Below are positions 1 to 5,987 of a DNA stretch of 8,601 bases, piece by piece. Every line of letters begins with the position of its first letter. The first letter of the stretch is position 1. The position numbers and the translations under genes were made by a program. Origin of the DNA: CAYNQN01 sp964530525 (GTDB lineage Bacteria > Actinomycetota > Acidimicrobiia > Acidimicrobiales > Acidimicrobilacustridaceae); contig CAZHBH010000081.1 of the NCBI GenBank assembly GCA_964530525.1, positions 1 to 8,601 on the forward strand, written 5' to 3'. Below the pieces are notes generated by a model, which was not told the DNA's origin, did no database searches, and saw only the letters and a program-made list of their open reading frames with translations.

Positions 1-210
1 CAAGCTGCGCCAGCGGTCCTCCACGTCGGCGACGATCTCGAGGGCGGCGCGGCCGCCCCCGACGCGGCGGGCGGCTCGCTCGTCGACGTCGGTGCCTGGT
101 GGCAGCTTCGCGAGCGGCGGCTGGAGCTGCTCTCGGTACCGCCGGGGGAAGGAGCGCAACGCCGCCACGGCGTCGCTCGGGGTCAGGTGTCCGAGGTCGA
201 GGTCGCTCAC
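1..210 (-). CDS. Hypothetical protein, 5' part only (runs off left edge)
   Basis: An open frame without stops covers the first 70 codons of a minus-strand gene whose 3' end lies outside the window. The visible protein begins VSDLDLGHLTPSDAVAALRS and continues with a basic stretch (FPRRYREQL), then an Arg/Gly/Ala-rich part ending in EDRWRSL. I choose the GTG at 210-208 because a TANNNT -10 element sits exactly 7 nt upstream, the arrangement of a leaderless actinobacterial gene. An in-frame ATG at 234-232 would add eight residues and has no clear ribosome binding site. The helix-rich 'LRS.PRRYRE.L' opening faintly recalls DinB-like four-helix proteins of actinomycetes, but that is only an impression and I assign no function. 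It lies downstream of the EF-G-like gene on the same strand with its own promoter candidate. Confidence 0.6.
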   Translation of the reverse strand, partial: MSDLDLGHLTPSDAVAALRSFPRRYREQLQPPLAKLPPGTDVDERAARRVGGGRAALEIVADVEDRWRSL

Positions 211-217
211 ACCCAGA

Positions 218-223
218 ACCGTA
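218..223 (-). promoter_or_regulatory. Putative leaderless -10 element (TACGGT)
   Basis: Read on the minus strand, TACGGT is followed by seven bases (TCTGGGT) and then a GTG codon, so transcription would start at or next to the start codon. The same spacing occurs before lemA and pdxS in this window. No convincing -35 hexamer is visible. Confidence 0.45.
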
Positions 224-287
224 CCGGGCTCCATCGGCTGGAGCCGGACGAACCCAGAGGGGCGTCCACTCCGCGCAGCCCAGCTCA

Positions 288-299
288 GAGCCGGGGCTC
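288..299 (-). terminator. Weak stem-loop at the end of the EF-G-like gene
   Basis: GAGCC-GG-GGCTC forms a short perfect inverted repeat that overlaps the TGA stop of the EF-G-like gene. It has no T-tract on the minus-strand side and the loop is tiny, so it may be chance in GC-rich DNA. The 63 bp between this stop and the next ATG hold nothing else that I recognise. Confidence 0.15.
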
Positions 300-2337
300 A
301 GCCCACGGGCACCGCCATGTGGTCGGGCATCGGTTCGTAGTGGTCGTGACGGGCCCGGAACCTCCCTCGTCCTCCTGTCTTGGACCTGAGGGACAGCCCG
401 TAGTCCCGAAGCTCCACCGTGGGCACGAGGGCGGTGATCACCGTGTCGCCCCCGCCAGCGGGTTCGCTGCCCTGCACCCTGGCCCGTCTGGAGCTGAGGT
501 CGCCCAGCACCTCGCCTTGGAGGTCGGTCGGCACGTTCACCTCCACCGAGGAGACCGGTTCCAGCACGATCGGTCCCGCGGTCGCCAAGGCCTCGCGGAG
601 CGCCAGTCGCCCGGCCATCTTGAAGCTCATCTCCGACGAGTCCACCGGGTGGTGCTTGCCATCGCGGCAGACGACTCGCAGGTCCACGACGGGGAAGCCG
701 TGAACGCCCCCCTCGGCCATCGCTTCAACGACACCCTTCTCGACCGCCGAGATGTACTGGCGCGGGATCGCGCCTCCGACGACCTCGTCGACGAACTCGA
801 AGCCCGCCCCTCGCTCCAGGGGCTCGACGCGGATGCGGACCACGCCGAACTGTCCGTGCCCTCCCGACTGCTTCTTGTAGCGACCCTCGGCCTCGGTCAC
901 CTCCGTCGCGGTCTCGCGGTAAGGGATGCGCACCTCTCCGAGCTCCACCTCGACGCCGTGGCGATCGGCCAGGCGCTCGAGCGTGACCTGGAGGTGCGTG
1001 TCCCCGGTGCACCGCAGGACCGTCTGGTGTTGCTCGTCGCGGTCGATCACGAGGGCAGGGTCCTCGTCGGCCAGTCGCCGGAGGGCACCGGCCAGCTTGT
1101 CCTCCTCCGACTGGGCCCTGGCGTGCACGGCTACGGCCACCGTGGGCTCGGGCCAGGTCAAGGCCCCGACAGCAACTGGCATGTGCTTCGGGGCGAGGGT
1201 GTCGCCGGTGCGCGTGGAGCCGAGCTTGGCCACAGCTGCGATGTCGCCCGCCGGGACGTCCTCCACCTCCAGGTGCTCCTTGCCCCTCAAGGCGAAGAGG
1301 TTGTGCAGGCGTTCGTCGGCGCTGGTTCGGTGGTTGAAGAGGTGGACGTCGGGCTCGATCGTGCCGGAGAGGACCTTGAACAGCGAGACGTGGCCCATGT
1401 AGGGGTCGACGACGGTCTTGAACACGAACGCCAGCGGCTCCGCGTCGGGGTCGGGCGGGACCTGGACGACCGAGTCGCCAGCCGTGACCTCGGTGGGCGG
1501 ACGGTCGACGGGGGAGGGTCCCAGCTCGCAGATCAGGTCTGCCAGTCGGGCGACGCCGACCCCGGCGAGAGCGCTGCCGCACACGACCGGGAAGACGGTC
1601 GCGTCATCGACGCCCTCGGCGAGGGTCGCCTCCAGCTCGGCCACCGAGGGCACCTCGCCCGACAGGTACCGCTCCAGCATCTCGTCGTCGGCGACGACGA
1701 TCCCCTCGACCAGGTTGTCGTGCACCTCGTGCTCTGTCGCTGCCAGGTCGTCGGGCACACCGGTGGCGACCGTCGTCCCACCCTCCAAGACGTGCGCCAC
1801 GTCGGTCAGCAGGTCGACCACGCCCCGGAAAGAGGACTCGGACCCCACCGGCAGCTCCATGGGCGCCACCCCGGCGCCGAAGCGCTCCCGGAGCTCGCCG
1901 AGGGTGCGCTCGAAGGAGCTGAGCTCGCGATCGAGCTTGTTCACGAAGATCATCCTGGGCAGGTCCAGGGCCAAGCAAGCCTTCCAGAGGCGCTCGTGCT
2001 GGGCCTCGACCCCCTCGACCGCGCTGACCACGAACAGGGCGAGGTCGGCGACCCTCACGGCCGCCAGCGCCTCTCCTTCGAAGTCGGGATCACCGGGCGT
2101 GTCGAGGAGGTTCACCTTGTGCCCACCCCAGCTGAACGGGAGGCAGGACAACGCCAGCGACGTTCCACGGCGGCGCTCCTCGGGCTGCCAGTCGCTCACG
2201 GTGGAGCCGTCCTCGACCGAGCCCGGTTGGATGATGGCGCCGGAGGCGGCGAGAAGGGCCTCGCCCAGGGTCGTCTTGCCCGTGCCGGCGTGTCCCACCA
2301 GGGCGACGTTGCGGATCCTGTCGGATGGCACCTTCAT
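298..2337 (-). CDS. Elongation factor G-like translational GTPase (EF-G2 / FusA2 type)
   Basis: The 679-residue protein has the five-domain layout of EF-G, slightly shorter than a housekeeping EF-G. The G domain shows G1 GHAGTGKT (15-22), switch I RGTS (57-60), G3 DTPGD (79-83), G4 NKLD (133-136) and a G5 CGSAL (253-257). Domain II follows at about 300-385, domain III near 395-465 (GDTHLQVTLERL), domain IV with YKKQSGGHGQFG (487-498) and the tip loop KHHPVDSSEM (561-570), and domain V at about 585-665. It differs from true EF-G, whose P-loop is GHIDAGKT and whose G3 is DTPGHVDF: here the usual catalytic His is Asp83. This places it with the EF-G paralogues (EF-G-2 of Thermus, FusA2 of mycobacteria), whose physiological role is unsettled. 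The ATG start has GAGGGGG eight bases upstream. It stands alone, away from rpsL/rpsG/tuf, as expected for the paralogue. Confidence 0.9.
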   Translation of the reverse strand: MKVPSDRIRNVALVGHAGTGKTTLGEALLAASGAIIQPGSVEDGSTVSDWQPEERRRGTSLALSCLPFSWGGHKVNLLDTPGDPDFEGEALAAVRVADLALFVVSAVEGVEAQHERLWKACLALDLPRMIFVNKLDRELSSFERTLGELRERFGAGVAPMELPVGSESSFRGVVDLLTDVAHVLEGGTTVATGVPDDLAATEHEVHDNLVEGIVVADDEMLERYLSGEVPSVAELEATLAEGVDDATVFPVVCGSALAGVGVARLADLICELGPSPVDRPPTEVTAGDSVVQVPPDPDAEPLAFVFKTVVDPYMGHVSLFKVLSGTIEPDVHLFNHRTSADERLHNLFALRGKEHLEVEDVPAGDIAAVAKLGSTRTGDTLAPKHMPVAVGALTWPEPTVAVAVHARAQSEEDKLAGALRRLADEDPALVIDRDEQHQTVLRCTGDTHLQVTLERLADRHGVEVELGEVRIPYRETATEVTEAEGRYKKQSGGHGQFGVVRIRVEPLERGAGFEFVDEVVGGAIPRQYISAVEKGVVEAMAEGGVHGFPVVDLRVVCRDGKHHPVDSSEMSFKMAGRLALREALATAGPIVLEPVSSVEVNVPTDLQGEVLGDLSSRRARVQGSEPAGGGDTVITALVPTVELRDYGLSLRSKTGGRGRFRARHDHYEPMPDHMAVPVG

Positions 2338-2369
2338 GCGGCGGGCCCCCTCGGGCGTCTGTGGTCGCG

Positions 2370-2375
2370 AGCCTA
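2370..2375 (-). promoter_or_regulatory. Possible -10 element for the EF-G-like gene (TAGGCT)
   Basis: On the minus strand TAGGCT lies 32 nt upstream of the ATG at 2337, giving a leader of about 25 nt that includes the GAGGGGG ribosome binding site. It is the only TANNNT that I see close upstream of this gene. No good -35 hexamer is visible at 17 bp. Confidence 0.3.
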
Positions 2376-2392
2376 TTGCGCCGAACGGAGCC

Positions 2393-2404
2393 GCGCCCGG
2401 GCGC
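2393..2404. repeat. 12-bp perfect palindrome in the divergent spacer
   Basis: GCGCCCGGGCGC reads the same on both strands. It is flanked by a further inverted pair, CGCCGA (2379-2384) and TCGGCG (2405-2410), and by the small palindromes GCTCGGCGAGC (2403-2413) and CATCGCCGATG (2423-2433). The cluster sits between the putative promoters of the EF-G-like gene and pgsA, where an operator could act on both. In DNA this rich in G+C, short GC palindromes also arise by chance. Confidence 0.3.
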
Positions 2405-2448
2405 TCGGCGAGCTACGGCGGCCATCGCCGATGTGCTGCAACGGGCGC

Positions 2449-2457
2449 TGGTAACCT
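2449..2457 (+). promoter_or_regulatory. Possible extended -10 promoter of the pgsA-patA-pimA operon
   Basis: TGGTAACCT combines the extended -10 dinucleotide TG with a TAACCT hexamer. A start about 7 nt downstream would give a leader of some 48 nt ending in the pgsA ribosome binding site. No clear -35 box is seen, which is common with extended -10 promoters. It is the best TANNNT in the 174-bp spacer on this strand. Confidence 0.4.
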
Positions 2458-2501
2458 GGCCGCGTTCATCTCCGTCGTGGCACTGACCGGGCGGACCAGA
2501 C

Positions 2502-2506
2502 AGGAG
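2502..2506 (+). promoter_or_regulatory. Ribosome binding site of pgsA (AGGAG)
   Basis: AGGAG stands five bases before the ATG at 2512 and fixes that codon as the start. Confidence 0.75.
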
Positions 2507-2511
2507 CGACG

Positions 2512-3204
2512 ATGCTCGACGGACGCTGGCGATCCAGCTTCGAGAAGGGCTTGAGGCCGGTGGGCCTCAGCCTCAAGCGCACCGGGGTGACCGCCGACCA
2601 CCTCACCTTGCTGGGCGGGCTCATCAGCGTGGGCGCCGCAGTGGCGATCGGAGCTGGCTGGCTTGGAGTGGGCTTCGCGCTCCTCGTGCTCACGGCAGTG
2701 CCAGACGTCCTCGACGGGGCCGTGGCGAAGGCCTCCGGCACCGCCTCACCGAGGGGCTCGTTCTTCGATTCGGTCATGGACCGCATCGCGGACGCGTTCC
2801 TCCTCGGCGGTGTGGCCTGGTACCTCGCCGCTTCGAGGGGCGGCTACTGGCCGATGCTGGCGCTGGCCGTGCTGGCGGCCTCGATGCTCGTCTCGTACGA
2901 GAGGGCCAAGGCCGAGTCCCTGGGCTTCGAAGCCAGGGGAGGTCTCATGGAGCGCGCAGAGCGACTTGTGCTCCTCTCGGTGGGTCTCATCTTCGAGGTG
3001 CTGCTGATACCCGTCCTCTTCTTGATGCTCGTGCTCACGGTGGCCACCGCCGTGCAGCGCTTCTTCAAGGTCTGGAAGCAGGCGAGCGCCGGTCGTCCCG
3101 CGGTGGTCCAGCGCCAGGAGCGCAGGGCTCGTCGTCGGGCGGCGCGCTCTGCCGCCCGCGCTGCCCGGCCGACGCCCTGGTCGCGTCGGCTGGGTGGTCG
3201 CTAG
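2512..3204 (+). CDS. pgsA: Phosphatidylinositol phosphate synthase (CDP-alcohol phosphatidyltransferase)
   Basis: A 230-residue integral membrane enzyme predicted to join CDP-diacylglycerol and 1D-myo-inositol 3-phosphate to give phosphatidylinositol phosphate, the first lipid step of the PIM pathway. The CDP-alcohol phosphotransferase signature D-x2-D-G-x2-A-[R]-x8-G-x3-D-x3-D is present with D65, D68, G69, A72, G82, D86 and D90, so all four metal-binding Asp are kept; the usual Arg after Ala is Lys73. Hydrophobic segments fit about six helices (roughly 30-62, 92-128, 150-182). Three stretches point to the inositol phosphate-specific subfamily rather than phosphatidylglycerophosphate synthase: SYERAKAESLG (128-138), ERAERL (147-152) and VQRFFKVW (181-188), all matching the mycobacterial enzyme PgsA1. 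The last 40 residues form a very basic Arg/Ala-rich cytoplasmic tail. patA follows after 35 bp and pimA after that, which strongly supports the function. Confidence 0.9.
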   Translation: MLDGRWRSSFEKGLRPVGLSLKRTGVTADHLTLLGGLISVGAAVAIGAGWLGVGFALLVLTAVPDVLDGAVAKASGTASPRGSFFDSVMDRIADAFLLGGVAWYLAASRGGYWPMLALAVLAASMLVSYERAKAESLGFEARGGLMERAERLVLLSVGLIFEVLLIPVLFLMLVLTVATAVQRFFKVWKQASAGRPAVVQRQERRARRRAARSAARAARPTPWSRRLGGR

Positions 3205-3239
3205 CACGAGCCGCTGAGCTCCGCTGTGGCGGCGAAGCC

Positions 3240-4181
3240 TTGAGCCTGCGACTCGAACCCGTCTCCATCGGCTATCGGGCCGGCTACGCCTACTCGCGTG
3301 GCGTTCCGAGGCGCGTGGCCGATCTCACGGCCCGCATGGCCGCTGCCGCCACGCCCCACGTGCTCCCGCATCGTCGCGTCATGACGCAGCTGAACCTCCG
3401 AAGGGTGTTGGGCCCGGGCCTGGACGGCGAGGAGATGGCCGAGGCGGTGCGGGCGACCTTCCGCTCTTACGGCCGGTACTGGATCGAGTCGTTCCGATTG
3501 CCCGGGACCTCGCCGGCGGTGCTCGACGCCTCGTTCGACTACGAGGGCCTGGTCCATCTCGTGAGGGCCCGTGAGCAGGGGATCGGGCCGATCCTGGTGC
3601 TCCCGCACCTCGGGGGCTGGGAGTGGGCCGGAGTGTGGCTCACCCAGGTCCTGAAGGTTCCGGTGACCGTGGTCGTGGAGCCGATAGAGCCCCCCGAGCT
3701 GTTCGAGTTCTTCGCAGAGTTCCGCGAGCGCCTCGGGATGCGCATCGTGCCGCTCGGCCCTGGTGCAGCGGCCGAGGTGCTGCGGTCGTTGAGTGAGGGT
3801 CACGTCGTCTGCCTCCTCGCTGATCGCGACATCGCCGGCGACGGCGTGGAGGTGGAGATGTTCGGCGAGACGACGACCCTCCCGGCCGGTCCTGCGGTTC
3901 TCGCCATCCGCTCGGGTGCTCCGCTGCTGCCCACGGCGGTCTACTTCCGGGGTCGGCGCCACCACGCGGTGGTTGGGCCGCCCCTGGCCGTGGAGCGCAG
4001 GGGCCGCTTGCGCGACGACGTCGCCACCATCACCCAGGAGCTGGCCAAGCAGCTCGAGGAGCTCATCCGAGCGGCCCCTGAGCAGTGGCACCTCCAGCAG
4101 CCCAACTGGCCCAGCGACGCGGAGGCCATGGAGCGGTGGCGAACTACCAGGCGGCACAGGTGGGCGAGGCGCGCCCGATGA
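3240..4181 (+). CDS. patA: Phosphatidylinositol mannoside acyltransferase (PatA-type, LPLAT/HtrB family)
   Basis: A 313-residue protein close in length to mycobacterial Rv2611c. It should transfer a palmitoyl-type chain from acyl-CoA to the mannose of PIM1/PIM2 at the inner face of the membrane. The lysophospholipid/lauroyl acyltransferase core shows the catalytic HX4(D/E) motif as HLGGWE (123-128), then LADRD (193-197), the MFGE...LPAGPAVLA block (208-222), and the C-terminal PEQWHLQQPNWPSD (280-293) typical of bacterial HtrB/PatA proteins. The start is a TTG: no ATG or GTG lies between the upstream stop and this codon, and beginning at the later ATG (Met33) would remove the family-like N-terminal helix IGYRAGYAYSRGVP. 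The ribosome binding site is weak. It follows pgsA by 35 bp, and its stop overlaps the pimA start (ATGA), implying translational coupling. A general lipid A-type acyltransferase is excluded by context, not by sequence alone. Confidence 0.85.
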   Translation: MSLRLEPVSIGYRAGYAYSRGVPRRVADLTARMAAAATPHVLPHRRVMTQLNLRRVLGPGLDGEEMAEAVRATFRSYGRYWIESFRLPGTSPAVLDASFDYEGLVHLVRAREQGIGPILVLPHLGGWEWAGVWLTQVLKVPVTVVVEPIEPPELFEFFAEFRERLGMRIVPLGPGAAAEVLRSLSEGHVVCLLADRDIAGDGVEVEMFGETTTLPAGPAVLAIRSGAPLLPTAVYFRGRRHHAVVGPPLAVERRGRLRDDVATITQELAKQLEELIRAAPEQWHLQQPNWPSDAEAMERWRTTRRHRWARRAR

Positions 4182-5266
4182 GGATCGGGATCGTGTGCCC
4201 CTACAGCCTCACGGTGCCCGGTGGGGTACAGGGCCAGGTGCTGGGGCTTGCCAGGGCGCTCAGGGAGCTGGGCCACGACACGAGGGTGCTGGCCCCCTGC
4301 GACGGTCCTCCGCCCGACGCCGGCGTCACGCCGCTGGGCGACAGCCTCCCCACGGCCGTGAACGGCTCAGTGGCGCCCTTGGCCCCCGACGTGTCGGCCC
4401 AGCTGCGGACGATCAGGGCGCTGCGCGACGAGGCCTTCGACGTCGTCCACCTCCACGAACCGCTGTGCCCGGGTCCCACCCAGACGGCGCTGGTCTTCAA
4501 GTCGCAACCGCTGGTGGGCACCTTCCACGCCGCCGAGAGCAACGCCCCGTACCGGTGGCTCAACCCCGTCGCACGGTGGATGGCAGCCAAGCTCGACCTG
4601 CGAGCGGCGGTCTCGGCCGATGCTCGCGCCCTGGCGTACGAGTCGATCGGTGGCGAGTACGAGATCGTCTTCAACGGTGTCGAGACCGCCGCCATCGAAG
4701 GGGCCCCTCCCTGGGCTGACGGGCAGCAGGCCCCGACGATCCTGTTCGTGGGTCGCCACGAGCCCCGAAAGGGCCTGGCGGTCCTGCTGGCGGCCATGCG
4801 GGACCTGCCCCGGGACGTCCGCCTCTGGGTGGCAGGCGACGGACCCGAGACGGCGACGTTGCGCGCCGAGGTGGCAGGCGACCCCAGGATCGAGTGGTTG
4901 GGCCGGATATCGGACGATGAGAAGGCCCGGCGACTGCGTGGCGCCGACGTCCTCTGCGCTCCCTCGTTGCGCGGCGAGTCGTTCGGGGTCGTGCTGCTCG
5001 AGGCGATGGCGGCGGGTACGCCTGTCGTGGCCAGCGACCTGTCGGGCTACTCCAACGTGGCAAGGGCGGGCCGCGACGCCCTCCTCGTGCCCCCGGGTGA
5101 CACAGGCGCACTGGCGGCGGCGCTCCGGCGGGTGCTGGGCGACCCCGAGCTCGCGAAGGAGCTCGTGGCATCGGGGGAGGAGAGGGCGTCTTCGTTCTCC
5201 ATGCGGCAGCTGGCCGAGGTGTACGTGCCCCTCTACCGGCGGGTGGTCGCCGCCTCGCGCAGCTAG
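4178..5266 (+). CDS. pimA: GDP-mannose-dependent phosphatidylinositol alpha-mannosyltransferase (PimA)
   Basis: A 362-residue GT-B fold, GT4-family glycosyltransferase that transfers mannose from GDP-mannose to position 2 of the inositol of phosphatidylinositol, the first mannosylation of PIM synthesis, at the cytoplasmic face of the membrane. The N-terminus MRIGIVCPYSLTVPGGVQ is nearly the same as mycobacterial PimA, including the glycine loop PGGV (14-17) that contacts the sugar nucleotide. Further landmarks are TFHA (115-118), the start of the C-terminal domain at LFVGRHEPRKG (189-199), and the EX7E retaining-transferase motif with E267 and E275 inside RGESFGVVLLEAMAAGTPVV. The ATG at 4178 is chosen because it aligns with the family N-terminus and overlaps the patA stop by four bases; a longer reading from 4085 adds 31 unrelated residues. 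It is the last gene before two hairpins, so probably the operon end. Confidence 0.92.
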   Translation: MRIGIVCPYSLTVPGGVQGQVLGLARALRELGHDTRVLAPCDGPPPDAGVTPLGDSLPTAVNGSVAPLAPDVSAQLRTIRALRDEAFDVVHLHEPLCPGPTQTALVFKSQPLVGTFHAAESNAPYRWLNPVARWMAAKLDLRAAVSADARALAYESIGGEYEIVFNGVETAAIEGAPPWADGQQAPTILFVGRHEPRKGLAVLLAAMRDLPRDVRLWVAGDGPETATLRAEVAGDPRIEWLGRISDDEKARRLRGADVLCAPSLRGESFGVVLLEAMAAGTPVVASDLSGYSNVARAGRDALLVPPGDTGALAAALRRVLGDPELAKELVASGEERASSFSMRQLAEVYVPLYRRVVAASRS

Positions 5267-5272
5267 CTCGAT

Positions 5273-5289
5273 CGGGACCCCCGGTCCCG
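5273..5289 (+). terminator. Stem-loop just after pimA, possible terminator
   Basis: CGGGACC-CCC-GGTCCCG is a perfect 7-bp stem with a three-base loop starting seven bases after the pimA stop. No T-tract follows, but many terminators of high-G+C actinomycetes lack one. It separates the PIM operon from the lemA operon. Confidence 0.5.
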
Positions 5290-5305
5290 CCGTGCCGGGA
5301 TCTTC

Positions 5306-5330
5306 CGCGACCTCCGGCCACCGAGGCGCG
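5306..5330 (+). terminator. Second stem-loop in the pimA-lemA spacer
   Basis: CGCG-A-CCTC pairs with GAGG-CGCG around an eight-base loop, giving eight base pairs with one bulged A. Lying 16 nt after the first hairpin, it could act with it as a tandem terminator. The rest of the 144-bp spacer, up to the lemA promoter, shows no coding evidence. Confidence 0.3.
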
Positions 5331-5397
5331 TGGCTGCCCTGCCAGGTCCCGGATCTCCGCCTGCACCGGGCAGCACGGCGGTGTCGAGGGGGCCGGT

Positions 5398-5403
5398 TAG
5401 GAT
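5398..5403 (+). promoter_or_regulatory. Putative leaderless -10 element of lemA (TAGGAT)
   Basis: TAGGAT is followed by seven bases (GGCTCCC) and the ATG at 5411, so transcription would start at the start codon. Part of the same stretch (AGGA, 8 nt upstream) could also be read as a ribosome binding site if a longer transcript exists. No convincing -35 is visible. Confidence 0.5.
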
Positions 5404-5410
5404 GGCTCCC

Positions 5411-5962
5411 ATGTGGATCGCCCTGGTCGTGGCAGTAGTGGTGGTGCTGCTCGTGATCATCGCCATCGCCCTCTACAACGGGCTGGTCAAGCTGCGGAAC
5501 CGCATCGACGCCGCCTGGTCGCAGATCGACGTCCAGCTGCGGCGCCGATACGACCTCATCCCCAACCTGGTCGAGACGGTCAAGGGCTACGCAGCGCACG
5601 AACGCCAGACCCTCGAAGGGGTCACGCAGGCGCGGAACATGGCCGTGGCAGCGGAGGGCCCGCACCAGAAGGCCGAAGCCGAGAACGTCCTCACCGGGGC
5701 GCTGAAGTCGCTCTTCGCCGTCTCCGAGGCCTACCCCGACCTCAAGGCCAACCAGAACTTCCTCGCCCTGCAGGAGGAGCTGACGGCAACCGAGGGGCGC
5801 ATCGCCTATGCGCGGCAGTACTACAACGACCAGGTGCTGCAGTACAACAACAAGATCCAGACGGTGCCGTCAATGCTCCTGGCCCGCCCGTTCGGGTTCA
5901 CCGAGCGGGAGTTCTTCGAGGCCGAGGACGAGTCGCGCGGCCCGGTCCAGGTCGCGTTCTGA
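5411..5962 (+). CDS. lemA: LemA family membrane protein
   Basis: A 183-residue protein with one N-terminal membrane helix (about 2-22, MWIALVVAVVVVLLVIIAIA) followed by a soluble helical domain. Family blocks are all in place: YNGLVKLRNRIDAAW (22-36), YDLIPNLVETVKGY (47-60), ARQYYNDQVLQYNN (134-147) and the acidic C-terminal FFEAEDESRGPVQVAF (168-183). LemA proteins are membrane-anchored helical-bundle proteins of unclear biochemical role, often encoded next to HtpX/M48 proteases or TPM-domain proteins. I start at ATG 5411, so that the membrane helix begins at residue 2; the open frame extends upstream to a GTG at 5330, but the extra 27 residues are Pro/Gly/Ser-rich and unlike the family. The in-frame ATG at 5402 lies inside the -10 element. 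The htpX gene follows by 25 bp and the two are probably one transcript. Confidence 0.9.
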   Translation: MWIALVVAVVVVLLVIIAIALYNGLVKLRNRIDAAWSQIDVQLRRRYDLIPNLVETVKGYAAHERQTLEGVTQARNMAVAAEGPHQKAEAENVLTGALKSLFAVSEAYPDLKANQNFLALQEELTATEGRIAYARQYYNDQVLQYNNKIQTVPSMLLARPFGFTEREFFEAEDESRGPVQVAF

Positions 5963-5977
5963 CCTGATGACCTGAGC

Positions 5978-5981
5978 GGAG
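5978..5981 (+). promoter_or_regulatory. Ribosome binding site that points to a CTG start for htpX (GGAG)
   Basis: GGAG lies six bases upstream of the CTG at 5988. No comparable motif precedes the GTG at 6033 (its upstream bases are GTTCCGCGGCCCTG). It is the main sequence argument for initiation at CTG. Confidence 0.55.
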
Positions 5982-5987
5982 CCCACC

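Noticed and set aside
92..389. Plus-strand open frames of 82 and 96 codons near the left edge
   Set aside because: They overlap the minus-strand partial gene and the end of the EF-G-like gene, with Arg/Gly/Pro-rich shadow composition.
187..2454. A 755-codon open frame on the plus strand
   Set aside because: It is antisense to the EF-G-like gene across its whole length. It has no recognisable domain and a His/Arg/Gly/Val-rich composition typical of shadow frames in GC-rich DNA.
5330..5410. N-terminal extension of LemA from GTG 5330
   Set aside because: The extra residues are Pro/Gly/Ser-rich, precede the membrane helix unnaturally and cover the putative promoter. ATG 5411 fits the family and the -10 spacing.
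4367..5665. A 432-codon open frame on the minus strand
   Set aside because: It spans antisense of pimA, the spacer and part of lemA, crossing two well-supported genes. No motifs were seen.
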